Source: Salimicrobium flavidum (GTDB lineage: Bacteria > Bacillota > Bacilli > Bacillales > Halobacillaceae). From it: DNA of 33,640 nt. This document shows, piece after piece, positions 1-7,613 of the stretch. The stretch is taken from assembly GCF_900156645.1 (NCBI RefSeq), contig NZ_FTOC01000015.1, forward strand, positions 1 to 33,640, read 5' to 3'. Position 1 is the stretch's first letter, and each line of letters begins with the position of its first letter. Made by a program: the position numbers and the translations under genes. The notes beneath the pieces are model-generated. The model was not told where the DNA came from. It saw only the letters and a program-made list of their open reading frames with translations, and made no database searches.

Positions 1-237
1 GATATTGACCGTTCCCTGAGTGAAAAAGGATGCCCTTATGATAATGCCGTTGCCGAAGCTACCTATAAGGTACTGAAAACGGAATTCATCTATGGTGAAA
101 CATTCGAGAACCTTAAGGAGTTAGAGCTGGCCTTATTCGATTATGTCCACTGGTACAATAACATACGCATTCACGGGACATTAGGCTACCTTACCCCGGC
201 CGCTTATCGCCGGAAACACCTTAACGAAATGGTCTAG
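1..237 (+). CDS. IS3-family transposase (OrfB), C-terminal part
   Basis: The frame is open from the first base to a TAG at 235-237 and gives 78 residues. They match the end of the DDE integrase core of IS3-family OrfB: the block CPYDNAVAEA carries the third catalytic acid (E of the DDE triad), followed by LKTEFIYG, the YVHWYNNIRIH block and the typical LGYLTPAAYRRK tail. The 5' part lies outside the window, so I cannot judge whether the element is intact. The gene faces the HU-like gene that follows on the other strand, and the end of the element appears to supply that gene's last codons. Family assignment is firm; the IS name is not recoverable from this fragment. Confidence 0.9.
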   Translation, partial: DIDRSLSEKGCPYDNAVAEATYKVLKTEFIYGETFENLKELELALFDYVHWYNNIRIHGTLGYLTPAAYRRKHLNEMV

Positions 238-255
238 TTTTGTGTTGACGATCCA
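1..255 (+). mobile_element. Right end of an IS3-family insertion sequence
   Basis: The transposase tail is followed by about 18 noncoding bases. IS3-family elements normally end in CA, and the sequence GTTGACGATCCA at 244-255 is the most likely terminal-repeat end, just before AT-rich host DNA resumes. The left end is outside the window, so the inverted repeat and target duplication cannot be checked. The exact boundary is an inference. Confidence 0.6.
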
Positions 256-580
256 CTTCTTCATCATTTAGCTTATGGTTCTCCTTTATAATATCTATTA
301 CAGAAACACCATTAACTACGCGCTTTAACACTTTACTTGGTTTAAAAGTAGGATAATTCTGTTCAGGAATACTGATATTCTCACCTGTTTGAGGATTTCT
401 TCCTTGTCTTTCGCTCCTCACTTTCACATCAAAAGTTCCTATGTTATTAATTTTAATATTATTACCTTTTGTTAATTCTGAACTAATAGTATCCAATATA
501 CAGTTTAAGGCATTGCCTACATCTTTTTTTGTCAAGCCAGTTTTGTTAATAACATCGTTGATCAAATCTATCTTGTTCAA
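221..580 (-). CDS. HU-family DNA-binding protein with IS-derived C-terminus
   Basis: The first 90 or so residues are an HU/IHF fold: an N-terminal helical dimerisation part (MNKIDLINDVINKTGLTK), then the beta arm with the family motif GRNPQTGE near residue 62, and FKPSKVLK at the usual end of HU. Such proteins bend DNA as dimers. The start is a TTG at 580 with GGAGG seven bases upstream; no ATG fits. The protein continues about 30 residues past the usual HU end, and the last ten or so are read from the IS3 right end, so the native C-terminus has been replaced. It is the last gene of the dnd island array, downstream of the dnd-associated protein 4 homologue. A role in DNA looping for the system is only inferred from position. 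Confidence 0.85.
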   Translation of the reverse strand: MNKIDLINDVINKTGLTKKDVGNALNCILDTISSELTKGNNIKINNIGTFDVKVRSERQGRNPQTGENISIPEQNYPTFKPSKVLKRVVNGVSVIDIIKENHKLNDEEVDRQHKTRPFR

Positions 581-611
581 ACTTTAGCCTCCATTTCAAT
601 AAAAATTGTTT

Positions 612-1073
612 CTAATAAAAATACAGATCTTTTATGTCTTTAACACTAGTAGTAGATTCTTTCTTCTCATTTTGATAAGACATAATTAACTCTTGATAAT
701 TGTTGATGGAAGTACTTTTTCTGTCCTTGAATACTTCATCATATAGTAAATTTACTCCATTAGCTGCGTACTCTTCAAACACTGTCATTTTCTTTGAAAA
801 ATTGTCATCATCATTATTAAGTAATTGATCATCTCCTTCAGATCCATAAACTACCATATTAATGACAGCCTCATCAGTATCTAAATTAAAGACACTCCAG
901 TTCATTTGCTCAGCATTATTAAACTCTTCTCTCTCTCCGTGTAAATATCCTAAAATACCAGCATTCATGAACACATCTTTATAAGTCTCAAATATCCCGT
1001 ACTCATCTTGATCCGTAAGTTCTTTATATAATTCATCATATTTCTTTGGTCGTCTTATTCTTCTTCTAACCAC
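612..1073 (-). CDS. dnd system-associated protein 4-like protein
   Basis: A 153-residue soluble protein. The stretch FETYKDVFMNAGILGYLHGERE, the conserved tryptophan block that follows, and VFEEYAANGVNLL near residues 97-110 resemble the small family annotated as dnd (DNA phosphorothioation) system-associated protein 4. The molecular role of that family is unknown to me. The start is a GTG at 1073 with GAGGTG upstream, and it overlaps the end of the preceding ATPase gene by 8 bases, so translation is probably coupled. The N-terminus is very basic (VRRRIRRPKK), compatible with nucleic-acid contact; the rest is acidic. Recognition rests on remembered motif resemblance, not on a search. Confidence 0.65.
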   Translation of the reverse strand: MVRRRIRRPKKYDELYKELTDQDEYGIFETYKDVFMNAGILGYLHGEREEFNNAEQMNWSVFNLDTDEAVINMVVYGSEGDDQLLNNDDDNFSKKMTVFEEYAANGVNLLYDEVFKDRKSTSINNYQELIMSYQNEKKESTTSVKDIKDLYFY

Positions 1074-3066
1074 CAGTAGTCACCTCTTCTATTCTAGTAT
1101 ATTCATAAGGTTCATCCGGGTTTTTAGTAGGGTCATTGTAAATCAACTTGTATTCTTTGCCTGTAAGATTATACATGTTGTTCTCTACCTCTCCTTCCCA
1201 TTGTGAGGTAGAAACAATTACTATTAATTGATTTACAAGCTTGGATATATTACCTGCTACTCGTTCTCTATGATTAGAATCCAGCGCTCCGAACGGAGAA
1301 TCCATCACTAGAGGATAAACTCCACCGTCATCTAATTCAGTATTCGACTCTTCTTTTTCCTGTTCTCTAGCTATATCTACTATTGCAGCAATAAACGCTA
1401 AACTTGTGATCTGTCTTTCTCCCTGGGATAAAGCAACACTCTTTCCAAACTGGTTTTGAACCTCAAGAGTATAATTTTCCGAGACAACGACCTTGTATGA
1501 TTTACGTAAAAATCTATCAAAAATATCTGAAACTCTGTTTTGAACTCTTAATTTTACTTCTTGTTCTCGAACGCTTAATATTTGCCTAAAGGTATCTAGA
1601 ATTGATTCGCACGCTTCCATTCTTTCTCTGTTAAGTTCCACTTTTGATTGTTTTTTTTCTGCTTTTTCTTTTTCGCGTTTGTGCTTATCTAACTCTTCTT
1701 TCTTTTCTTTTAATTTTTCTTCTTGGATTCTTTTGTCTATTTCATTCTTTTTAATATTTTCATTAAGTTCTGCTAGCTTTTTGCCTAAATTACTAGCTTT
1801 TTCAATATCCGTTTCTATCAGTTCTTCTTGAATTTGTTCTAGTTCAGTTTCTAATACTTTCTTTTCTTTCCGAATTTCATTGGACATACTTCGTATTTGA
1901 CGTGTTCTTTCAATCATGTAATTCTTTTTTTCGTTTACCATACCTAGTTGCTCATATAAATTATTTATTACATTATCTTTTCTACCATCCAAAGAGGAAG
2001 CTAAATCTAATAAATGCTGTCGATGCGAAGAATCTTCAGTGATTTCTTGCCCACAAATACAAACTCCCGATTTAATAATTTCATCTATAAGTCTCTTAGA
2101 AACAGAAGACGTACCCTTTTTATTAGAATAATCAACGGTATTATTTTTGATTTCTGCTGAAAGGAAAGTAGTTAGAGCTAAGTAACCCTCATTACTCAAG
2201 GTATGACGTAGTTCTTTATCAAGATTATTCAATTTCTCTTTCTTATCAGTTAACTTTGACTCCTTGTCTTCTTTATTCTTCATTAGTTCTTCCATCTCTT
2301 CTACTTCTGATAGCTGTTGCTCAGTTGCCCTTCTGCTTTCTTCTGCAGTTGATATCTCAGATTTAAAGTTTGCTATCTTTTCTTCTATCATTTCATATTC
2401 TTTCTCTAATTCTATTTCATTTTCATAAATACTTTGAATTTCTTCAGATCCTTCTTCACTTCTTTTTATTCTGAATCTCTTTCGTACTTCATCGGTATGA
2501 GAAATCGCATTCTCTAAAATGTTTATATTCATAATATTTTTGATTGCATTTTTAACATCTTCTGAAGAACCTTCTTTAGATAGATTATCTATTCTTTCTC
2601 CATCAAAGAAAAAGTATGTTTTTAAATTGGAAGGTATAAGATGATTGATCTCATTAGTGTAATTTTCTACTTTCTCTGTGTTTCCTTCAAAGTTTGTCAT
2701 CCACAATTCAATCGTTGGTTTTGAGTGAATAAACATTTCTGTTTCTAATGTTTTTTTCACTTTTACACTTTTTCTCATTGAATAATCAAAGTCACCAGAT
2801 TGAAAGGTGAGTTCAACATATACTTCCGTTTCTTCTTCAGGACTCATTAAGTAAAACTTGTAGTCGTTAATCAACTTATCTGGGTTTGGCAAGCTAATTG
2901 CTTCGTCATACAAGCACCAAGTAGTAGCGTTTAGAAGAGCTGTTTTTCCTGATCCATTTTCCCCATGGATTACTGTGACATTTCTTTTATTACTAGTGGA
3001 AAAAAGGATAGTATTTTCCCCGTAATATTGTCTGAAATTTTTTAATGTAATAGACTTAATGATCAT
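1066..3066 (-). CDS. DndD/Rad50-like SMC-type ATPase (second copy in the island)
   Basis: A 666-residue ABC-type ATPase of the Rad50/SbcC/DndD class. Walker A is GENGSGKT at about 35-42, the DndD-like block FFFDGERID lies near 150, long coiled coils fill about 190-530, the signature SQGERQ is near 545 and the Walker B/D-loop VMDSPFGALD near 590. Between the coils, near 333, sits CICGQ, at the place of the Rad50 zinc hook but with a C-x-C rather than C-x-x-C pattern. The ATG at 3066 begins MIIKSITLKNF, where the family starts; a longer frame runs up to 3129 but overlaps the upstream gene. The first 11 bases overlap the end of the 61-aa gene. It differs from the true DndD at 7614-9572 and travels with the PLD-helicase gene. 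Likely role: ATP-driven DNA sensing or end processing (inference). Confidence 0.85.
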   Translation of the reverse strand: MIIKSITLKNFRQYYGENTILFSTSNKRNVTVIHGENGSGKTALLNATTWCLYDEAISLPNPDKLINDYKFYLMSPEEETEVYVELTFQSGDFDYSMRKSVKVKKTLETEMFIHSKPTIELWMTNFEGNTEKVENYTNEINHLIPSNLKTYFFFDGERIDNLSKEGSSEDVKNAIKNIMNINILENAISHTDEVRKRFRIKRSEEGSEEIQSIYENEIELEKEYEMIEEKIANFKSEISTAEESRRATEQQLSEVEEMEELMKNKEDKESKLTDKKEKLNNLDKELRHTLSNEGYLALTTFLSAEIKNNTVDYSNKKGTSSVSKRLIDEIIKSGVCICGQEITEDSSHRQHLLDLASSLDGRKDNVINNLYEQLGMVNEKKNYMIERTRQIRSMSNEIRKEKKVLETELEQIQEELIETDIEKASNLGKKLAELNENIKKNEIDKRIQEEKLKEKKEELDKHKREKEKAEKKQSKVELNRERMEACESILDTFRQILSVREQEVKLRVQNRVSDIFDRFLRKSYKVVVSENYTLEVQNQFGKSVALSQGERQITSLAFIAAIVDIAREQEKEESNTELDDGGVYPLVMDSPFGALDSNHRERVAGNISKLVNQLIVIVSTSQWEGEVENNMYNLTGKEYKLIYNDPTKNPDEPYEYTRIEEVTTGG

Positions 3067-3241
3067 TTGGCTGTATCCTTTCTTTGACAATATCCTCAAT
3101 TCTATTAAGCACTCCAGAGCCACGAGCATCTTTTCTGTTTAATATTTTTTTCTCCTCCTCAAGAATATCTTTAAGAATTTGATGATACCTAGGATCTTTC
3201 AACTCATCTAATATTTTATCTATTTCCTCTTTATACCCCAT
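3056..3241 (-). CDS. 61-aa protein between PLD-helicase and SMC ATPase
   Basis: A small, charged, probably helical protein starting MGYKEEIDKILDELK, with a basic patch near NRKDARGSG. The ATG at 3241 has GAGGTGG six bases upstream; the frame could be extended five codons to 3256, but with no ribosome site. It starts 11 bases after the helicase stop and its end overlaps the ATPase start, so it is co-translated with both. I do not recognise the family. Its position directly ahead of a DndD-like ATPase mirrors the 62-aa protein ahead of dndD, which suggests that each ATPase has its own small partner (inference). No membrane segment or cysteine pair is visible. Confidence 0.7.
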   Translation of the reverse strand: MGYKEEIDKILDELKDPRYHQILKDILEEEKKILNRKDARGSGVLNRIEDIVKERIQPNDH

Positions 3242-3252
3242 AACTTTCCACC

Positions 3253-5331
3253 TCACATATCCATTAAATTATAAGCTCTCTTAATTTCAAGCAGTTTGTT
3301 TTCAGCTACATTCTTATTCAAAGCTAGAGAAGCAAACTCATTAAATCGCACTAATTCTTTCTGAAGCATTTTTCTTTCTAAATTAAATAAATTTGGTGAG
3401 ATTTCATCAACGCTATTCAACCCCCGAGGTATTACTATGAAATCGTGTATCTCTGCGAACTTTTTATCTTTATGTCTTCTAAGGACTCTTCCTCGCCGTT
3501 GAATGAACTCTCTTGGGTTTGTAGAACTAGAAATTATATAAGCAGTTTGAGTGGCCGGAACATCCACACCTTCATCTAGACACTTAATTGCTACTAAGCC
3601 TTGCAGTTTTCCAGATTCAAATTGGTCTAACAATTTTTTTCTTTGTTTTTGATCTTCTTCAGCAGTAAATTGATGCACCCTCATACCTAAATCTTTTCCC
3701 AAAAGTTGTGTGACTAACTCAAGACTACGCTGATTCTCAGTCTTTCCACTTCCACAGTAGAAAATGTTGTGTGTGCTTTCTGTTCGATTTTCCATAAGAT
3801 TCTTTAAGACCTCTATTTTATTAGAAGCATTTTGAATAACTTTTGCTCTTCTTCGAAGTAAGGTTTCTCTCGTTTCCATTTCAGCTTGAGATAATTCTTT
3901 ATCCTCAACATAGTACTTTACAAGTTGTTGGGTAATCTTCAGATAATCTTCATACTCCTTTTCCTCTAAAGTTACGATGTGAGGGTGATAATAGTATTCG
4001 GTTAAGTGCTTCCCTATAGCTTTCTTTAACCCGTATTGAAAAACAATTTTTCCACCAAAATAATCTATTAACTGCTCCGTTCCTTGTTCATCAAACCATC
4101 TGTGAGGAGTAGCCGAGAGAGCTAAACGATAGTGAAAAGAATCAAAAAGTTTGTTTAGAGAATTTTTCGTTCCTAAATGGTGAGCTTCATCAGCAATGAA
4201 TACAACAGGAGAATTTACTCTTTCTAATGATTTTTGCATTCTGGCAGATTGAAATGTTGCGTTAGTCATAATTACACAGAAATGATCTGTTATCCCACTA
4301 TTAAAATCAGTTATTTCCTCAATCAATTCAGGTTCCCACTTATAATGTGAATACGCGACAATAGGATTAATACCAAACCACCTTAAGTCTTCACACCATT
4401 GCTCTACTAAATGCTGATATGGGCAAGTAATAACAAAAGCCAATTTACCTAGATGTTCATATAATTTCACAACTCCAGTAATTGCTGTCAGAGTTTTCCC
4501 TGTTCCTGTTGCCATTTCTAAAAGTCCTTGCCCATTGTTTTTAAACCAACTAGTGATCGCTTCTTTTTGATAATCTCTTAGCTTAAGTTCGTCTGGGATC
4601 TTTGGTCCGCCTTTCTCCTCTTTAATGTGGTCTTCATCCTTAGAAGGTGGATGGGAGCTTTGATATTTAATTAATTCTGATTTAAGCGCTTTCGAAACGT
4701 CCATGACTTCAAGTAACTCATTAGCATTATTCCATAGGTCATCAAAGTGCTTTTGCTTATCTTCTACCCTTTCCTTATCATTATCCTTCCAAGAACAAAA
4801 CACGTCTATCGATTCAAAGTTATTAATCAACCCGCCAGCTGTTTCATTAGAAGAACCTATGAAAGCTATTTGCTCATTGTCGAAACTCTCCATGATTCCA
4901 ATCTTTTCATGATAAATACCTGCATTTCTCAGATCTTTATGAACAACCACTTTGATCTCCAATCTTTCCTCAGCGATTAACCAGGCCAGATAATTCAATC
5001 TTTCTTCTTTTTTGATATCTTCTGTTAATTCTATTTCTTTAATTAGGGAGTCCTCAATTACTTTCTCTTTATATCTTGTTCCCTCTTCAATCGCTTTGAT
5101 ATCTTCTTCTTCTAAATGAGGTGAGGCGATAAGTTTCATCTTTCCTCCATTTTTTATAAGCTCTGCCACTCCTTTAGCAGCAACACTTAAAGAAGTACTG
5201 GAAAAATAACCTACTGCCCTTTTGTATACAGAAGTCTTAGCTAGAACTGGATTATAAAATTGCTCTACAATTGTGCCAAGATCTTTTGATGAGCGGTAAC
5301 TTCTTTGTAGCTCAATCTTTTTATAAGACAA
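3253..5331 (-). CDS. PLD-nuclease plus DEAD/DEAH superfamily 2 helicase, restriction-type
   Basis: About 692 residues. The N-terminal 200 residues look like a phospholipase-D nuclease: GYFSSTSLSVAAKGV early, then HEKIGIMES near 141 and the strand FIGSSNETAGG. The HxKxxxxD motif has glutamate in place of aspartate. The helicase follows: Walker A ATGTGKT near 275, DEAH in ADEAHHLGT near 381, motif III LALSATPHR and motif VI QRRGRVLRR near 612. This layout resembles proteins annotated as DNA phosphorothioation system restriction enzymes and type III Res subunits. The first possible start is TTG 5337; I prefer TTG 5331 because GAGGG lies five bases before it. It follows the dndE-like gene closely and is tightly linked to the two genes downstream. 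Expected activity: ATP-dependent translocation with nicking or cleavage (family-based inference). Confidence 0.85.
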   Translation of the reverse strand: MSYKKIELQRSYRSSKDLGTIVEQFYNPVLAKTSVYKRAVGYFSSTSLSVAAKGVAELIKNGGKMKLIASPHLEEEDIKAIEEGTRYKEKVIEDSLIKEIELTEDIKKEERLNYLAWLIAEERLEIKVVVHKDLRNAGIYHEKIGIMESFDNEQIAFIGSSNETAGGLINNFESIDVFCSWKDNDKERVEDKQKHFDDLWNNANELLEVMDVSKALKSELIKYQSSHPPSKDEDHIKEEKGGPKIPDELKLRDYQKEAITSWFKNNGQGLLEMATGTGKTLTAITGVVKLYEHLGKLAFVITCPYQHLVEQWCEDLRWFGINPIVAYSHYKWEPELIEEITDFNSGITDHFCVIMTNATFQSARMQKSLERVNSPVVFIADEAHHLGTKNSLNKLFDSFHYRLALSATPHRWFDEQGTEQLIDYFGGKIVFQYGLKKAIGKHLTEYYYHPHIVTLEEKEYEDYLKITQQLVKYYVEDKELSQAEMETRETLLRRRAKVIQNASNKIEVLKNLMENRTESTHNIFYCGSGKTENQRSLELVTQLLGKDLGMRVHQFTAEEDQKQRKKLLDQFESGKLQGLVAIKCLDEGVDVPATQTAYIISSSTNPREFIQRRGRVLRRHKDKKFAEIHDFIVIPRGLNSVDEISPNLFNLERKMLQKELVRFNEFASLALNKNVAENKLLEIKRAYNLMDM

Positions 5332-5346
5332 ACGCAACCCTCACTT

Positions 5347-5784
5347 TTAATAACCGAGAATTTCATTAATATTGTTTCTATTACTAACCTCAGTGAATTC
5401 ATTCTGATGTTTTTCGATCAAGAATTGCAAATAATTATCTAGATCATCTAATTCATTTAATTCATCTTCCATAATTGCCACACCATAAATCAAGTATCTT
5501 CTAACCAATTTGTTTATCTCTGAGTCTTCAATATTGCTTTCATGCTTTTGTTTTATACTTTGTATGAAATATACCTTTAAATCGTTGGGGCAGACTGCGG
5601 TCATCGGTACTTCGCGTCCATTCGTATCGTTAAAATACGACAAAGTATATTCCTGTTCAGAGTTAATACCTTTTGCAAGCGCAATTCTCAAAACCACTGA
5701 TCTCTTCTTTGTATCCATCCCCAGATAAGCTAAAAGGCGATCTAGCATTTTATCAGTATGTCCCGGTATATGAATACTACTCAT
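5347..5784 (-). CDS. dndE: DndE-like DNA sulfur modification protein
   Basis: A 145-residue protein. The pattern LDRLLAYLGMDTKKRSVVLRIALAKGI near residues 14-40, and the later block LVRRYLIYGVAIMEDELNEL near 88-107, match the layout of DndE (DUF1832 family; a small helical protein that binds nicked DNA and is needed for phosphorothioation). It is slightly longer than the usual 110-130 residues. The ATG at 5784 is preceded by AGAGGGAG. In most clusters dndE directly follows dndD; here an IS110-family element of about 1.7 kb separates them. The next gene, the PLD-helicase, begins within 20 bases of its stop. The assignment rests on weak but consistent similarity plus location; a dnd-associated unknown is the alternative. 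Confidence 0.6.
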   Translation of the reverse strand: MSSIHIPGHTDKMLDRLLAYLGMDTKKRSVVLRIALAKGINSEQEYTLSYFNDTNGREVPMTAVCPNDLKVYFIQSIKQKHESNIEDSEINKLVRRYLIYGVAIMEDELNELDDLDNYLQFLIEKHQNEFTEVSNRNNINEILGY

Positions 5785-5879
5785 CGGTATACCACTCCCT
5801 CTTTAAATTAACGTTTTCTTAGAATTTCATCGTTTTTCGTCCATTTTCTTTTGACTTATAGAAGTATATGGTGGTGACC

Positions 5880-6180
5880 GGAACCTCTATATAAAAATAA
5901 AGGGGTTATTTGGAATTTGGGTGTGACACCAACCAGACATCCATGGATATTTTCCATGAAATGGGTGTGAATCGTATAATCGCACCTTGGATCTCCACGT
6001 TACACATGGCGGTGGACCCTCCCACGTCTCTCGGCGTCTACGCGCGCAAATTCCTTCGTTCGACCTGACCATGGTGGATGCCGGAAATACTCCTTTTGTG
6101 GGTCAATGCCCTAACGGTGAAAATATTGACCGGCTTCTCCGTGCTTCTATTGGTTGAAAGGGGACGTACAACGAATGATT
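5880..6180 (-). other. Noncoding 3' side of the IS110 element, candidate bridge-RNA region
   Basis: About 300 bases between the end of the transposase and the island sequence contain no convincing gene. Several short inverted repeats are visible, such as GGTGTGACACC near 5930 and CATGGA...TCCATG near 5942-5958. In the IS1111 subgroup the bridge RNA comes from the 3' side of the element, so this is the natural place to look. RNA boundaries and loops cannot be set by eye. Confidence 0.35.
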
Positions 6181-6189
6181 CCGTTCTTC

Positions 6190-7476
6190 TTATACAGCTT
6201 CCTGTAAGCCTGAAATGCCGGGGATATCCCGGATCATGCGCGTTTCACTGAAGGTACACTTCCGTGTCCCTAAGACATAAAAGATTTTCACGAGATTGCG
6301 ACTCAGAGCGACAAACGACTGCTTCCCTGTGAGGGGATTGGCGGCTCGGTACCGATAGTGTTCATGGAGTTTCCGGAATGCTTCATTGTGACACGAGAGA
6401 GGACGCGCGACCTGAAACAGTAAGCTACGCAGTCGCTTTCTCCCACGTTTCGTAATCGTCGTCTGGCCTTTGAATGTGCCGGACTGGTTCAACTTCAGAT
6501 TGAGTCCCGCTAATTTAATGATTTGGCGTGGATCTCTGTAGTTGGTCAGGTCCCCGACTTCTGCGAAGAAACCGGCTACCGTCAAAGCACTAACGCCTTT
6601 GATAGCTATCATCTGATCAGCACCAGGAACGTGAAGAACGAGTTCTTCGAGTTGTGCTTCAAGAGCGACGAGACGTTCTTCGATTCGCTTGTACTGATCG
6701 ATCAGATAACGGAACTCCTCACGACCCATGCGCAAGCCGACAGTGAGGCCGACACTGGTTTCAGCCGCCTGCTTCAACGCCTGGATGCGCTTGAGCCCAA
6801 CCGCCCGTTTGGCAGCTATCTTCACTTCCGCCAGTAACGCTTCTTCGGAAGCCTGACGGATGTCTTCCGGAAGGAAGCCTTTCTCCAACAGATGGAGCGC
6901 GGCTTTCCCGGTCCAATCCTTGAACACCTGGAGAAACCCCGGAAAGTACCGGTCCAGGGCATTCTGCACCTGCGCTTTGATAGAAGAGAGATCTTCCTGC
7001 ATGATGTCGTAAACTTTCATGCCTTCACGCAGTTCCGCATACACATCCTCGGGTAGCGTCGGTTCGTGGAACCGTCCGTCCCGGACGATTTGAGCGATGA
7101 CTTTGGCATCTTTCGTATCGTTCTTCGTCGGGGAATCATCGTCCATTTCTTTGAACCGTTTCACCTTCATCGGATTAACAACCACGGTGTGAATCCCACG
7201 GGCTTTCAGGTGATAAGCCAGGTTCAGCCAGTAATGGCCGGTGGGCTCCATGCCAATCACGATATCGGGCCGGTCGTGGTCCTGGGAAAGATCTCTCGCC
7301 CAGGACAATAACTCCGAAAACCCGGCTATCGTGTTGGCGAAGACCAGCCGTTTGGCAAGGTCCCGGCCGCGATCATCGACCACCCGTGCGACATGTTTGT
7401 GTTTGGCCACATCGACACCAATAATAAGAGTGCGATCGTTCATTTGCGCTAAGCGCTGATTTTGTGTAAAATCCAT
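6190..7476 (-). CDS. IS110-family DEDD transposase (bridge-RNA-guided recombinase family)
   Basis: A 428-residue transposase. The RuvC-like DEDD tetrad is visible: D22 in IIGVDVAKHKH, E77 in IGMEPTGHYW, and D120/D123 in KNDTKDAKV. The C-terminal Tnp20 domain contains IKGVSALTVAGFFAEVGDL and LNQSGTFKG, whose serine (S332) is the expected catalytic nucleophile. Known members of this family recombine DNA using a structured bridge RNA encoded in the element's noncoding end. The ATG at 7476 has GAAGGAGG eight bases upstream. The length is normal and the frame intact, so the element may be active. Codon use is more GC-rich than that of the surrounding dnd genes, as expected for a recent arrival. 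Confidence 0.93.
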   Translation of the reverse strand: MDFTQNQRLAQMNDRTLIIGVDVAKHKHVARVVDDRGRDLAKRLVFANTIAGFSELLSWARDLSQDHDRPDIVIGMEPTGHYWLNLAYHLKARGIHTVVVNPMKVKRFKEMDDDSPTKNDTKDAKVIAQIVRDGRFHEPTLPEDVYAELREGMKVYDIMQEDLSSIKAQVQNALDRYFPGFLQVFKDWTGKAALHLLEKGFLPEDIRQASEEALLAEVKIAAKRAVGLKRIQALKQAAETSVGLTVGLRMGREEFRYLIDQYKRIEERLVALEAQLEELVLHVPGADQMIAIKGVSALTVAGFFAEVGDLTNYRDPRQIIKLAGLNLKLNQSGTFKGQTTITKRGRKRLRSLLFQVARPLSCHNEAFRKLHEHYRYRAANPLTGKQSFVALSRNLVKIFYVLGTRKCTFSETRMIRDIPGISGLQEAV

Positions 7477-7613
7477 AGTGAAGTCCTCCTTCGGTACTTA
7501 ATTCGAGGTCATGCATGACACTCTCTATCGTACCAAGGGGACTTTTTTTATGCATTTTTCGTTTCTCCGGATTTCCTCTCACATTTCTTCATTACAGGAA
7601 TGCTCCTTTTAAT

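Larger units (their letters stand above)
5870..7595 (-). mobile_element. IS110-family insertion sequence (IS1111-like layout), ends approximate
   Basis: The element is visibly more GC-rich than the AT-rich island around it and splits dndD from dndE. It carries one transposase (6190-7476) with about 120 bases upstream of the start and about 300 noncoding bases after the stop. IS110 elements lack clear terminal repeats, and I could not fix the ends; the change in composition near 5870 and between 7530 and 7600 is the only guide. A long 3' noncoding side fits the IS1111 subgroup. Confidence 0.6.

Noticed and set aside
5887-6072. A 61-codon minus-strand frame inside the IS110 noncoding side
   Set aside because: No ribosome site, odd composition (RRRRETWEGPP) and location in a presumed RNA region.
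6523-7459. Several plus-strand frames across the transposase gene
   Set aside because: They are complements of a well-supported transposase and have no protein-like features.
7559-7600. A 14-codon frame (MKKCERKSGETKNA) with AAAAGGAG upstream, after dndD
   Set aside because: Too short to call; it may be the start of a gene lost to the IS, so it is only mentioned in the IS110 finding.
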